In this document: positions 1 through 12,009 of the stretch, in pieces
Layout of the letters: the number at the start of each line of letters is the position of its first letter
How positions within the stretch are numbered: the first letter of the stretch is position 1
Translations under genes and position numbers: made by a program
Source: Branchiostoma floridae
Taxonomy: Eukaryota > Chordata > Leptocardii > Amphioxiformes > Branchiostomatidae
Direction of reading: 5' to 3'
NCBI RefSeq assembly: GCF_000003815.2
Contig: NC_049981.1
Location: 698,934-762,933, forward strand
Length of the DNA stretch: 64,000 bases
Notes under the pieces: generated by a model
What the model saw: the letters and a program-made list of their open reading frames with translations, nothing else
Told to the model about the DNA's origin: nothing
Databases searched by the model: none

Positions 1-19
1 TTTTGGGTTTTCACAACCC

Positions 20-203
20 CCCACCTACAGTTGGGGGGACAGGGAGTGGGCCCCCTCCCCTTGGGGAGCTAGTCCCGAAGTTTTTTCCCCCCCCCCCCCC
101 CCCTCACGAAAAAGAGAGGTAAAGTGTAGAGTTATGGGTACTCACGCCCACCTACAGGTCGGCGGACAGGGAGTGGCGCCCCTGCCCTTGAGGAGCTAGT
201 CTC
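20..203. repeat. Two-copy direct repeat with C-rich tract
   Basis: A GC-rich block of about 55 bp (about 20-74) recurs at about 147-203 with a few substitutions; both copies contain GGACAGGGAGTGG and end in GAGCTAGT. A run of about 17 C lies between them (about 87-103). No coding potential is seen. Confidence 0.6.
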
Positions 204-499
204 TCACCCATTCCCCAAAAATGAACTTGAGTATGTTGCCCTAGATGTGGGATTTGACATGATAGCCTTAACAAAAACTTGATGTGATGAAACCATATTT
301 GTGCTTCTTATGGGCCACCTGGCCAGAATGTGGAAGAGTGCATTATTTCAACACCATTGTTACAGTATTTATTATCTAACATGTAAATGTGGTTATGTAC
401 TTGACCACATGTAAAGAGGTACATGCATTGCAAATTTGAATAAAGTTCTGTGTAAAGCACAAGGCCAGAAGTATGACTTTCTTTTGTAGAGTTTACAGA

Positions 500-1078
500 A
501 ATTCCAGCCAGATTAACAGTGTTGAACCAGGCCGCTGGAATTCTAGCAAAGGAGGCAGTGCTGAATATAACCGCTGGATTTCCAGCGAGGGAGGCAGTGT
601 TGAACAGGGCCGCTGGAAATCCAGCGAGGGTGGCAGTGTTAAACAGGGCCGCTGGAAATCCAGCGAGGGTGGCAGTGTTGAACATGGCCGCTGGATTTCC
701 AGCGAGGGAGGCAGTGTTGAACAGGGCCGCTGGATTTCCAGCCAGGGAGGCTGTGTTGAACAGGGCCGCTGGAAATCCAGCCAGGGAGGCAGTGTTGAAC
801 AGGGCTGCTGGATTTCCAGCCAGGGAGGCAGTGTTGAACAGGGTCGCTGGATTTCCAGCGAGGGAGGAGAGGGAGGAAGTTTTGAACAGGGCCGCTGGAA
901 ATCCAGCCAGGGAGGCAGTGATGAACAGGGCCAGACTTCCAGCCAGGGAGGCAGTCTTGCTCTGGACCGCTGGAATTCCAGCCAGAGAAAACAGTCAAGT
1001 GGAAGCCGCTGGAAATCCATCCAAACAAAAACCTAGGGTAAGGCGCTGGAATTCCAGCCAGGGAAGCAGTCTCAAGTA
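500..1078. repeat. 39-bp minisatellite, about 14-15 units
   Basis: The landmark GCCGCTGG recurs at 531, 570, 609 and onward every 39 bp. Each unit holds a near-palindrome of the form CGCTGGA-AA-TCCAGCG (7-bp arms) followed by GAGGGAGGCAGTGTTGAACA. Because 39 is a multiple of 3, several frames on both strands stay open; one + frame repeats the 13-residue motif EGGSVEQGRWISS. The open frames follow from the period, so this is called a minisatellite rather than a gene. One unit carries a short GAGGGAG insertion. Confidence 0.9.
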
Positions 1079-1843
1079 GTTTAAGGAGTACATGATATCA
1101 TACTATGTACAAATAGTACCGAAATCTTAAAAAAGTGTCAACTTGAGACAATAATACAGTCTCAAGTTGCATCTGAATCCGTTAAGAATAGTCAGTCTAC
1201 CGAGGGGATATCTATGCACAGATTCCCCAAAGTTAAAAATGACAGAACTGCGGCTGACAAATTGAGAGTCTCAGCGAGCTAGAAAACAGTGTACAAAATT
1301 ATGTATCAAGTTTGTTCAGAGGCATGGTTCCTTCCGCGACATCTACGGCTTCGCACACTTCGAGCTCCGCACACTTCGAGCCCTCGTACTTCAACATGAA
1401 CCTTGAGATTATATTGGGGAGAGCTGTGGGAGGACCAGAAGGATTATCGCAGGAAAAGTTCCAACTATTGACACCGCTGGTCTGCCGACTCCCAGTCACG
1501 GAACGCGCGCGGAGAAGGGTGAATTCGCCACTGTTTATCACAGCTGCAGGACGTTTATCTGTCACATACTAGTAGTAATTCACCCTGTAAATTTACCTTG
1601 TATTTCGCTTGTTCTGGTCATAACTGTGTTGCCATTATTGTGAAGTACTTGTACGCTTTGACTCCGACACAAAACAGCACAAATGATTCTTGGATTTTAC
1701 ATCTTTGTCGGCGTCCGGATAGATTTCATAACAAAGTGAACCGCTTATACCGAACTCGTAACAACAATGATGCCGACGCTGTCCCAAGATTTTCAAGCAC
1801 GAAAATTTGCTGACCGTATTCAAAATACGTTGGAAAAATAGTC
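1079..1843. other. Stretch without recognised genes
   Basis: Short open frames occur (for example about 1300-1570 on both strands), but none has a recognisable domain or good splice signals. Confidence 0.5.
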
Positions 1844-2525
1844 ACTAGATTTTGTCATGAGTATTGTAGTTTTTGGTCTCCGTAAAACCAAGTTACGAGC
1901 GAATCTGGGATTTTTCGTCGTCGACAACAACAACTCTAAGAAAAATGGCCCCAAAAAAGATGGCGGCCGTGCGCTAAAAACCTCAGAGACTTTTCGAATT
2001 TTCTTTCACGGAAACACCAGTCTGTATGTTTTTCCTCGAATCACTAGGAGCTTACGAAATCTGTGTGTTGTTTAGTGTCTTAGCGGTGGACATGTTGTTG
2101 ATAGATGAGTTAAAATAGTTTGGTTTTGTATAAAAACTTCTAGCGTAACCTGAGCATGTAAACAAAGGAAAATATATCGAGGTTGCGGGACCACAAGCAT
2201 GTACGTACTTGTTACTATGTCATCGATAACTCGTTTTTTTTGCTCGTGTAGCTACAAACTTGGCACTTTTGTCGCTAGATTTTGTCATGAATATTGTAGC
2301 ATTTATATGTAGTACTGATATGGTCTCCGTAAAACCTAGTTACGAGTGAATCTTGGATTTTTCGTCGTCAACAACAAAGAAAAATTCCTCACAAAAAAAT
2401 GGCGGCCCCGTGCCATGCGCTATTATTTAACCACACTTTTCGAATTTTCTATCACGGAAACACCAGTCTGTGTGTTTTCCTCGAATCACTGGGAGCTTAC
2501 AAAATCTGTCTGTTGTGCAGACAAA
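1844..2525 (+). repeat. Direct duplication carrying YY1-like motifs
   Basis: About 240 bp at 1844-2085 is repeated at about 2272-2525 with roughly 80 percent identity by eye. Both copies share the blocks CTAGATTTTGTCATGA, GGTCTCCGTAAAACC, GGATTTTTCGTCGTC and CACGGAAACACCAGTCTG. Each contains an ATGGCGGC core; the first, AAGATGGCGGC at 1957-1967, is a perfect YY1 consensus. No open frame is shared between the copies, so this looks non-coding: either a regulatory duplication or a repeat family. Confidence 0.65.
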
Positions 2526-3428
2526 TATGAGACAGAAAGAACAGTCACTCTCAAAATGTTTCACGGACTCGTCACAATCTGGAGGCGTTTAGCTAGCTAT
2601 CGGCCGTGCTCACGACTAGAAATGGTCAGTCTACGACGTACTATCTATCCGATAAAAGCTTACAGGTTTGTAAACAAACACATACTTTGAGTGGGAATGT
2701 ATTTTGAATCGCATTTCTTGTGGCAATGAGGTTGCTTCTCATTTTAAATCCTGGCGAACTGTACGTAGTTAGTTGCTCAGCTGTTGTATATTTGTACGCG
2801 ACCGAAGCTTTAGTCCCGGTTTCGCTAGCAGACACAAGCTGAGACCGCAAAGAGGCACAAATTTCTGCGCTTCCGCTAGAAAACATCTTCAAATTAATGT
2901 ACAGCATGGCCTCCTTACTGAGGATAATGTAAGCTAATGCTATCATTTGTGTATAGAAGAAGCGATGACTGTTTGTCCCCGCTTATTCCACACGCTACAA
3001 TAATGAACTTTCTCCCCGCTTGCGTTACGCACGCTTGGTACGTGCATCAACTTCAAGTGCCTCTAAGATATATTTCAGTGGCGTGAATACGAACGAAATT
3101 CTCTTCAAGTGAAGTGAAGTATGTGTTCTTTAGTCGTGCCGAGTTTCGTCAATGAATTATGTTTCCTTTATAAGATACGGGTCTATCAAATGTATATTAT
3201 TCCCCTAGTCAACCATACCAGCTAGTAGGGACTAACTAAAATGACGTCACGGCATGTTCCTAATTAGTTCCAGCAAAGAGCTCAAAGTACACATTTTTAT
3301 GTCGCTGTTTGAGGGACTTCCGGACGGACAATTGATTTGAAACTTGCATTGACTTTTTCAGAAAAGATCAAATTTTTACATTATTGGTAGAAAATGCTAC
3401 AGACGATTTCATTTCAGTTACACTTGAA
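2526..3428. other. Stretch without recognised genes
   Basis: No exon or repeat is recognised up to the 100-N gap. Confidence 0.5.
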
Positions 3429-3528
3429 NNNNNNNNNNNNNNNNNNNNNNNNNNNNNNNNNNNNNNNNNNNNNNNNNNNNNNNNNNNNNNNNNNNNNNNN
3501 NNNNNNNNNNNNNNNNNNNNNNNNNNNN
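3429..3528. other. Assembly gap, 100 N
   Basis: Exactly 100 N, probably a placeholder of unknown size. It lies just before the first visible exon of the membrane-protein gene. Confidence 0.95.
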
Positions 3529-3646
3529 GGGCTCCATCAGCTTATCTGTAATATTTCTGGTAAGAATGAAGCATGCCAAAATCGTTAAGTTACGAATGAT
3601 CTACAATGGAGAATAAACTAATATGCTGTTTTTATTCCGACGCCAG

Positions 3647-6056
3647 CCCATCAACTCACCGTCTGCCGACAAGGCCAACATCTTCACCTGGAACTACTTC
3701 AAGTTTGTGGAGGAACATCCCTACTTGTGGGTGTTCGACACCACACAGTGTTTCCCTGAGTCCAACAAAGTCAACATCATGTTCACTGTACCAGGTAATG
3801 ACATATACAATTTGGAGTATAGAGAAGGATGGAGGAAGAGAGTCATGTCCATCCGTGCAACCAGCACGCCCGGATGATGATGATGATGACCGCTTGCAAA
3901 TATCACAGTTATAATGCTACCTGCCATAATTTACGAAGAAATTCATTTGACGATTTGCTTACTAAATACATCAATAATGTTTGTTACAAAATGTTGAATC
4001 CTTGACAATTTAGGTCATTACATTTTAGTGGTTTGATAAGTCCTTGCCACAGCAAATGGTGCTCTGGTGACACCCGTCTCTCTTCCTGCGTCCCTTCGTT
4101 ACACAGATTTGTGCAATGACTCTACACAGCGAGGGTCTACTTTGCTGGTTGTGGTCTGTGGAGTGTTAGCAAGCAAGAAAGTCAAGAGCACCTGATAGCA
4201 AACCTTTACATTTCGGAATAAGGTTTTGTTACATATATATGTTTCAAAAGACTATCTGAACATGTTAATGTTTAGTGTAGATCTGCATTGTGTCGAGAAA
4301 GTCATGGTAACTCAAAGTTTCACTCTTTGTTTCTCCACAGCCGACTACAAGGCGGCGTTCCAGCTGAGTGAGACTCTGGCCCGTGACGTGTTCCTGTACG
4401 AGCTGGCTCGGGTCATGACAGTCTCTCCTCTCCGCATCCAGAACCTAGGGGTAAGTTTTTAAATTTCTTTTGCTTATAACGAAAAAATAAATAAAATTAC
4501 ATCAATCGGAGATGACATACTTCTCCAGGTTCTCCTCTTTTACTTAAGTTATAAACATACACAGGGGGAGAGAGGGGGCGGGAGAGATAGAAAGAGATGA
4601 ACAGATGTACACATAGAGACGCGACAAAACATGACTTCACTAACAGTAAGCTGAAGAAATAACAAGAAATTGGCCAAAGAAAGAAAAAAAAACTCGTTAA
4701 TAGTAAAACTGACACCTGCTCTACCTGTTGGTTTCCACGCGGTATGGACGTCAGAGATGTCGACAGTTAGTTAGGTCAAAGGTCCAAGAAGTCTCTAGAA
4801 TTAAACATGTGTGTCTTCAAGTGCGTGCTATATGCATGTACATTGCCTTATAATAGCCAACGGTAAAGTAAGTTAGACTGAGTCATTGAGAAAAATTCTG
4901 ACTCTGTGAAAATATTGTTATCAGATCTTCAATATCTCTTGTTTATTCTTGAACCCTTTCATATCGTCCCGTCCGCAGTTCACTTATACCAGTACAAGTG
5001 ACGTCACCGTCAAGTTTACGTTGCTGGGCGTTCCCCCCGTCACTGGTAACGTCGCCGTCGTCAAGCCGCAGACGTCATTGGACGTCGCCAGGACTCTGCT
5101 GAAGAACGCCATCGACACCAACAGTTTCCAGGTCACCATTCAGCTGCAAAATGTGGTACGTCATCCATTTCTAACCAATGGTTGTGCTTGAAGATTACCT
5201 GGTTGGTTACTGATGACGATACACTGTCATCGATATTCACATCATTCTTTTGAGCAATGGACGCTCTTTGATGGTAACGTAATGCGGCTGCGGGGTCTTT
5301 GATCGATCGATATAGGGTCCTTGTATTTAGAGGATTACAAAATCGTTGATACCGGATATTGAATGTCGCCACTTCCGTCTCCCAGCTGACCGTGGTTGTT
5401 CCCGCCTCCCCCGGCACCATCGTGGAAAACGCCATCTTTGATAACCAGTCATCCGAACTGATAGGATTCTCCGGCGGTAAGGATGTTCTTTTTTTAAATT
5501 TTCAATTAGAATTATAATACATACACTAACTAACAAAAATGCTTCACTTTAGCTTTTGTGCTTAGATGAAACGTCAGGCAGTTCTCAACATTCAGTTCAG
5601 TTACTTTAACAATGAATGGCTTGAACCATGTATCTAAGTCCTAAAACGACATACCATATTAATCAAAACAATATTTGCTGTGTACAATTTGTCATATGCT
5701 GAAGCCATGAGATTTGCCATAGCACTGTTCAAGTTAGGGTAGATCCAAAAAGTCTTGTCCAAGAAATCACAGTTTGAGCTAAATGGGGTGTCGCTCTGAC
5801 GAAAGCAGCAGTACAGTGACCAAAAAAAATATTTTTGTCCTTTATAGGGGCCATGGCTGGTGTGGCCCTAGGCCTGCTGATCGTGACCATTGCCCTGGGA
5901 CTGGGCCTGATGTTCCTGCTGCAGCGCGGGTTCGGTGGGGGGTCCAAGGCTCCTGCAGTGGCGCGCAGTGGGGGAGGCAACTCCGCACCGACCGAGGAGA
6001 AGGTCCCGGGAGGCCTGGATAATATCGACAATCCAAACTACAGCAGCACTGCATAA
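3647..6056 (+). CDS. C-terminal exons of single-pass membrane protein with SEA-like region
   Basis: Five exons with compatible phases and GT-AG borders: 3647-3794, 4341-4450, 4979-5155, 5386-5476 and 5848-6056 (stop TAA 6054-6056). The product has a hydrophobic beta-rich part (exon 1), then helix-strand-helix segments (exons 2-3: LARVMTVSPLRIQNLG, then VTVKFTLLG, then SLDVARTLLKNAI) that resemble a SEA-like fold. A linker (exon 4) leads to one transmembrane helix (AMAGVALGLLIVTIALGLGL and a few more residues) and a cytoplasmic tail of about 45 residues ending DNIDNPNYSSTA. The tail contains NPNY, which fits the NPxY endocytic or PTB-binding pattern. The order of SEA-like region, membrane helix and short tail recalls fibrocystin-L (PKHD1L1) or similar large receptors, but this identity is a guess. 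Upstream exons lie beyond the 3429-3528 gap or outside the window. The exon borders are well supported; the family is not. Confidence 0.75.
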
Positions 6057-6381
6057 AATCTCCTGTCGCTTTTTTATTAGGAAGAAAACACAGAAAATGT
6101 TATTTGACAAATGGCAAAGAAATGTAGGTAAATAGTGGGATCACTAATATAGATCATAAAAGCTACATGCTCTGTTGAATGTCGTCTACTCTTGTCTTTA
6201 CTTAATCGAATGTAATCATGACACATCTTAAACGGTTAACATGTATGCTAGGCCCCTTGTAAATCAACTTGTAAAGGTTGGAGGGGTCAGCGGCTATCTA
6301 AACATGAAACGAATTAATAGCTAGATAAGAAAAATGATAGAATAATTCAAGTACGACGTCATGCTCGTTTAATACCCTCTC

Positions 6382-6387
6382 AATAAA
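6382..6387 (+). terminator. Candidate polyadenylation signal
   Basis: AATAAA about 325 bp after the stop codon of the membrane-protein gene. Position is the only support; another AATAAA lies near 7144. Confidence 0.35.
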
Positions 6388-6389
6388 GC

Positions 6390-7569
6390 ATTGAGTAATG
6401 AATGCAGGTATATGTGCATGTCAATGCATGCATGATGAAAATTTCTGATGTGAATACGAAGTTGGGAACAAATTTTTAAAAGTTCAATAACTGTTAAGTA
6501 TGTCAAAGTGATTGGTAACTTTTCTTTAAACACAAACGTTATCTGCAAACTCGATTGAATTCCATAATCTGTGTAAGTGTACTAACTAAGCATTGAGTAC
6601 GTTATTTACAAAATGGATTAGTCTTGATTCATCAATATTCTTTTTTTCTAGCTTGAATCAAAGAAGAATGACCTTTTTTTTCTAAAACGTTGTCCTGAAA
6701 GGGTTCACGTGAAATTATGCATGTTTTTTGTTGATTGTTTTCATTCCATCAAAAATTCAACCACCGACGTATTGGTTGATTAATTGATTGACACATAGGA
6801 TGAAGGGCTCATCATATATCAGTGGATAGACAGCCAATGTATACTATACCTTCAGGTAAGTGAAAGAGAGGTAAAAATCAAAACTACTAAAATCTCCCTG
6901 ACAGAAGCCAGTGCTTGGAAAATACAATCACTAGTGCATGTAATAGTAAGATCAAACGACAATGATTCTTGGAATATGTTTATTAATAACTGTTTTTTCT
7001 GTAATATGTTTTTTTAAGAATGTAAATCCAGCTTAGCATTGCTCAAGTCCCATACGGAACACAGACGGAACAAACCTTAAAGGTATTTCAGAAAGGAAAT
7101 AGTTGCATATAAAATTTAATGTTTTTCACTACTTGCAACAAACAATAAAGTCTCAACCTTTCGTTAGCCTGACTTATTTCTTCCTAATATCTAGTATTTG
7201 AATTTAAAATTTCATTTACTTGTATAACAACGATTTAAAATTGGACCACAAACCTTCCGTATTAGGTGGAAAAACACATCTTGGCATATATTTGTACATG
7301 AGTAAACTAAACTTGACGATTCATATTGTTTTTGTCATATTTTCTGCTTATGTAGGTTAAATACGATCATGACTGGATTTAAAAGAAGATATAAGGTTAG
7401 AACTGCGCATGTACGAGGTCAAAGGTCAAACAACAGATTTCATAATAAGAAACAGCCAGGTGCATAATGAAATAACATGCAGATGCACTCAAGAAAACAT
7501 TAAAAACCTTCCGTAAGGCCAGCTGAAGTTAACTTAACATATGTTTGCCATTCATTGCCAATGGACCTT
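6390..7569. other. AT-rich stretch without recognised genes
   Basis: No exon with splice signals and no clear repeat unit is seen. It probably includes the 3' flank of the membrane-protein gene. Confidence 0.5.
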
Positions 7570-8545
7570 TACAGGTAGAGCTCTATGCATTGAGATTATG
7601 CATTAAACTCTTTCAGCTCGTCTTTGAGATCAGTCTATCACACTCACCTATTCGTGTTTTGACAGTCTTGGCAATTGAGTAATATGAATAAAGCTCTGTG
7701 CATTGAACTGTTACAAATTCACCATGAGGTTCTAGTGCATTGGGGTTACAAGCAAATCCCTTGAATCGATCTGTGACACAAGGATACCAAATTCACCTAT
7801 TTCTGTTTTGACAGTCTTGGCAATTGAGGGATATAAGTACAATTCTGTTCATTGAACTGTTACAAATTCACCATGAGATTTTAGCGCATTGATCTTATAA
7901 GCAAATCCATTGAACCGTTCTTTGAGACTAGGATACTAAATTCACCTATGCCTGTTTGGACAGTCTTGGCGTTGAGAAATATGAATATAGTTCTGCGCAA
8001 TGAACTGTTCCAAACCCACCATGATATTTTAGTGCATTGAGCTTAAAAGCAAATGCCTTAAACCGTTCTTTGTGACAACGATATCAAATTCACCATTTCT
8101 TGTCTTGACAGTCTTGGCGTTGAGTAATATGAACACAGCTCTGCGCATTGGACTGTTTCAAATTCACCATGAGATTGTAGTGCATTGATGCTATAAAGAA
8201 ATCTCTTGAACCGATCTCAAACCCATGATATCAAATTCACCATTCTTGTTCTGACAGTATTGAGAGTGTACTAAGTTAAACGTAGAAGTAGTTACAGTTC
8301 TGCGCATTGAACTGTGTCACATTCACCATGAGATTTTAGTGCATTGAGCCTATAAGCAAATCCCTTGAACCGTTTTTTGTGAAAACTTAGTGCATTGAAC
8401 CTATATGGAAATCCTTTAAAGCCGTGTCTGAGCCCAGGATATCAAATTCAGCTATCCTTGTTTTGACAGTCTTGACAGGCAGGTAATATATATACAGTTC
8501 TGTGCATTCAACTGTTTCCAAATTCATCATTAAAATATCCTTCTA
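7570..8545. repeat. Degenerate ~148-bp tandem array, about six units
   Basis: The landmark GACAGTCTTGG (or a variant) occurs at 7661, 7810, 7959, 8107, 8253 and 8465, giving spacings of 149, 149, 148, 146 and 212; the last unit has a partial internal duplication. Shared blocks include TTGAACTGTTACAAATTCACC, abbreviated here as ATTGAACTGTT and AAATTCACCATGAGATTTTAG, and TAAGCAAATCCCTTGAACCG. Units differ by substitutions and small indels, so the array is old. No open frame is conserved. Confidence 0.85.
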
Positions 8546-9034
8546 AATCCTACGTCGCGACGAGGATATCAAAGCCATGTATTCCCACTTTGTGAAAATC
8601 TCCACAACCTAATAATTTGCACTCTATATACAGCTTTGTCCTTTGAAGTGTCTCCAAATACATTTTAAGCAAATCCTCCAAGGCAAGCAATCACGTTTTG
8701 TATAGTACACTTGCTGCAATTTGAGCATCTGAAATGGCTGTTTCTAAATCCACTGTGAGGGTTCGTTTTCAAAGTCTTTTGGGGACTGACTAGTAGCAGA
8801 TATGGTCCTACTCTGACAAATTTGACATGAAGCAGTAGACACATCGCTGAACTCTGCATTTTGCTTTCTCAAAATCCACTTGACTGAGTATGGAAATCCT
8901 TTAAAAGCTTCTTTGACACCAGAGAATACAATATTCATGTTCCAGCTTGGACAATCTCGGCAGCAAAGCTATAGACATGAGCTAGCTTGTACATTGACGC
9001 GTTTTCAACTTGGCTGCGAAATAAAATGCATTAC

Positions 9035-10260
9035 CGGCTTGTATATAAATCTTTGTGCAATAGACATAGGAAAATACCACTTTCATAATTGTAATAGTCG
9101 CTCACAACTCTTTTGGGTTTAAATGCCCTCTCGGATTGGCAGAAAGTTACACGTTGTCGCCCAAAGTTGACATCTCGTACATATTGAATTTTGTAAGTCT
9201 CTATAGTAGTCTGTACAGAAAATCTAGGAAAAATATCATTTCACAGTTGCGTATAGGTGGGATAAGGATATGAGAGTGCAACCAAACGTATTGTACGCTC
9301 ACATATCTTTTATGCTTAAATGCCCTCCTGATTGGCAGAAAGTTTCGCTTTGTCGCCCATATTTGACATCACGTTCATATTAAACTGTTGAAGTCTCTGT
9401 ACAGCAAATATTGGAAAAGTATCATTTCACAGGTGGGATGAGAATAGGGAAGTGCAACCAAACGTACTGTACACTCACAGCTCCATAGGATCTATATGTG
9501 CGGACGACAATTTCCTCTCTGATTGACAGAAGTTATTTTTGATGATTGGTGACTTTTCTGTGTCAGATCTTATGGAGTACGTATCTACCTCATGTACACA
9601 TTAACTACTTGTTGCGACTGTGTACAAGAAAATGAAGAAATACAGGAAAATACCATTTTCACAGTTACGTATAGATGGGAAGAGTATAGGGGATTACAAC
9701 CAAACGTATTGTACGTCCACAGCTCTATATGGTCTAAATATGCTGACATAAATTTCATCTGATTGGCAAAAAAATATTCATAAAATATGTCGCCCAGATT
9801 AGACATCTTTCTACATTAACTGCTTGTGTATGTCTTCATACAGTAAAATATCGGAAAATACAATTTTCATAATTATTTCTAGATAGGGAGTGTATATGAG
9901 TGCAGCCAAACGTATTGTACGTCCACAGCTAGCTCTTTTATCTTTTAACGTCCACAATATCGTTTCAAATTGCTAGAAAGTTACTCTTGACGATTTGTCA
10001 ATTTTCCGTGTTAGAGTTTGCGGATTCGTCCATATATGACAACCCTTACACATTACCCAATTGTATACATGTACATGCAAGTCTCTATACAAAAAATATT
10101 AAGAAAATACCACCTCACAGAATATGGTGTTATAATAGCTGATTGCAACCGAACGTATTGTACGTCCACAGTTCTTTAAGATCCATTGTGCTGACAACAA
10201 TATCCTTTCACAAGTTATTCTCAATTACTTGTTACTTTTCTGTGTCAGAATTTGTCGAGT
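9035..10260. repeat. Degenerate 175-245-bp tandem array reaching the EF-hand gene tail
   Basis: The landmark CCAAACGTATTGTACG (with variants) occurs near 9281, 9457, 9699, 9906 and 10149. Units share GGAAAATACCATTTTCACAG, a GATTGGCAGAAAGTTA block and a segment like GTCGTCCATGTTTGACAG. The last unit runs into the coding end of the EF-hand gene on the minus strand: 10237-10283 is about 78 percent identical by eye to 10003-10050. The array therefore lies in the 3' flank of that gene and may derive from it. Confidence 0.75.
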
Positions 10261-10624
10261 CGTCCATGTTTGACAGTCCATACATCAGCCCATTCGACGC
10301 CTGGTCGCCATCAAGACAACTCTTCTCCACTACCTCGCAGAGCGCATGCGTGCTATCAGTCTGCTCGTCGCTCATTGGTTCCTGCGCGAGACATTTATCA
10401 CGACAACTGTCTGTGGAATCTTGCACGACTTGTAGAAGACTCGGGTCCCTTCTCAGCCCCTCTATGAACTCCCTCAGAATGAGAAACCCATCCTGATCGC
10501 TGTCCAGTCGTTCGAAGATCTTCTCCGTCACCTCATGGATGTGGTGGTCTCTTTCGCGACGTTCTTGGGCCAGAAGGAACTCGTCTATGTTCGTTTCTTG
10601 AGGAATTCTTATGTCCTGGAGAAA
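10232..10624 (-). CDS. Last exon of an EF-hand calcium-binding protein
   Basis: One exon, phase 0 at its start: the minus strand reads TTTTATTTTGCAG then TTTCTCCAGGACATAAG, a good acceptor after a T-rich tract. It encodes 130 residues and ends at 10232. Residues about 42-53 form a canonical EF-hand loop, DSDQDGFLILRE, with acidic residues at loop positions 1, 3, 5 and 12 and Gly at 6. It is preceded by a charged helix (ERRERDHHIHEVTEKIFERL) and followed by EFIEGLRR. After the loop comes an acidic, Ser/Thr-rich tail without a second EF-hand. A Ca2+-binding role follows from the loop; the specific protein is not recognised. Earlier exons should lie above 10630 but none was found. The last roughly 16 codons resemble the tandem repeat downstream. 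Confidence 0.7.
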   Translation of the reverse strand, partial: FLQDIRIPQETNIDEFLLAQERRERDHHIHEVTEKIFERLDSDQDGFLILREFIEGLRRDPSLLQVVQDSTDSCRDKCLAQEPMSDEQTDSTHALCEVVEKSCLDGDQASNGLMYGLSNMDDSTNSDTEK

Positions 10625-10630
10625 CTGCAA

Positions 10631-12009
10631 AATAAAATAAAAACGTTGGTGCTTTCATTAATTTGTTGTAATCAGAAAATGTCGTATTTTGACAGTAATC
10701 AGAAAACTTCGTATTTTCAGACTTGCTTATTTAGTCCATTTATTTAGTACAGAATTGTTTAAAAGTTACAAAACGTGTTCTTACAAAACATGGTGCTTAG
10801 TATATTTTTTATGATCTAATCCATGTTTTACCATACTTAATTACCATAGGAACCTTCTATTGGTAAATAACGGGCCCGGTTGGCCTTTTTTACAAGAAGA
10901 TAATTTGTTGACCTTTAAGATCATAGTGAAACGATTGCAACTTTCGTACTAAAAGCTGTTGCCACTTTGAATGGTCCCAAAAGTTAAGTCTATTTTGATA
11001 ATCGTCCGCCATACTCTAAATGGACTCTTTATGTACGCATGCCTGTTGGCAGCTTTTAACATTTAGAGTTCGTCCAGGTTTTCTTCGAAAATGTTTCGCC
11101 TGGAGTAATGCAGTTGTAACTTATAGTGAATCTTTCTGAAGTAATGGAAGGATAATATATGCCAGCTACATTCGGGCTGCTGTATCAGTCCCATTCGACG
11201 CTTTCAGTGGGTAAAGTGCTCGCTCACAAACTCCCCCGCTTCGTAAACTATACAACTTCTTTTCATGCTTAACATGCTTTCATGCTTATTCAGCACTTAT
11301 GAGAAAGAGTATACAGTCACACATGTGGTATTGACCACGTCTGCATAAGGACTACCTGGTTATCAGTATACAGTGAAGCCTGAAGCAAAAGCTACGAATT
11401 TGTCCCAGTGAATTGGCGGTACTTCTTTGTGTTTTCATGGGTAGGTCACGGCGTCCAGTTGTCGCCGGGTCCCGGTTTAATTTTAACTGCGAGTTAAAAT
11501 CCAGGAGCCTAGCCGTGCCCAAAAATAGCCCGGTAGCCAAAGGGTATCCCACGTGGCCACCTAGGGGTAACACCCGAAAGTGCAGGAAACAAATGCAGTA
11601 AACTACCCAGACGGGCCTCTAAATTTGGCCGTAGCATAAGCAAAACTAATATCAGTAATGGAGTACAGAAAGGAGCGGTGTAGGATTCCAGAGCAGGCAT
11701 GTGACGTCCTCCTTTGACAGGCTTAGCCATTTCTAACTAACAGTGTTCGACAGGAGGTTGCTGCTCACAAAGTGTAACCGACGGCAGAAACACCTTTTCG
11801 CTCATCTAATTTCCGCTGGAAGCTCATGTCTGACGGTGAATGATGTAGCGTTTCTAAGTAACACGTGGAGGAATTTCTTTATGTATGCGTAGCTTTAAAC
11901 GTGGAATGTTATCTTGGAATCATCTATCATTGAACTGGCCGTCTACGGTCATAATTGTGGCCAAGCATCCATAAGTCATCGAGCCGAGGCCTTTCAACGT
12001 GCACCGATG
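10631..12009. other. Intronic or intergenic stretch, short palindrome
   Basis: No exon recognised. A perfect 9-bp inverted repeat, ATTTTAACT and AGTTAAAAT with a 3-base loop, lies at 11480-11500 inside a GC-richer block (about 11390-11730) that has short open frames on both strands but no recognisable domain. Confidence 0.45.

Noticed and set aside
473..1079. Long open frames (up to 187 residues) in the 39-bp minisatellite
   Set aside because: Both strands and several frames are open because the period is a multiple of three; no splice sites or non-repeat coding sequence support a gene.
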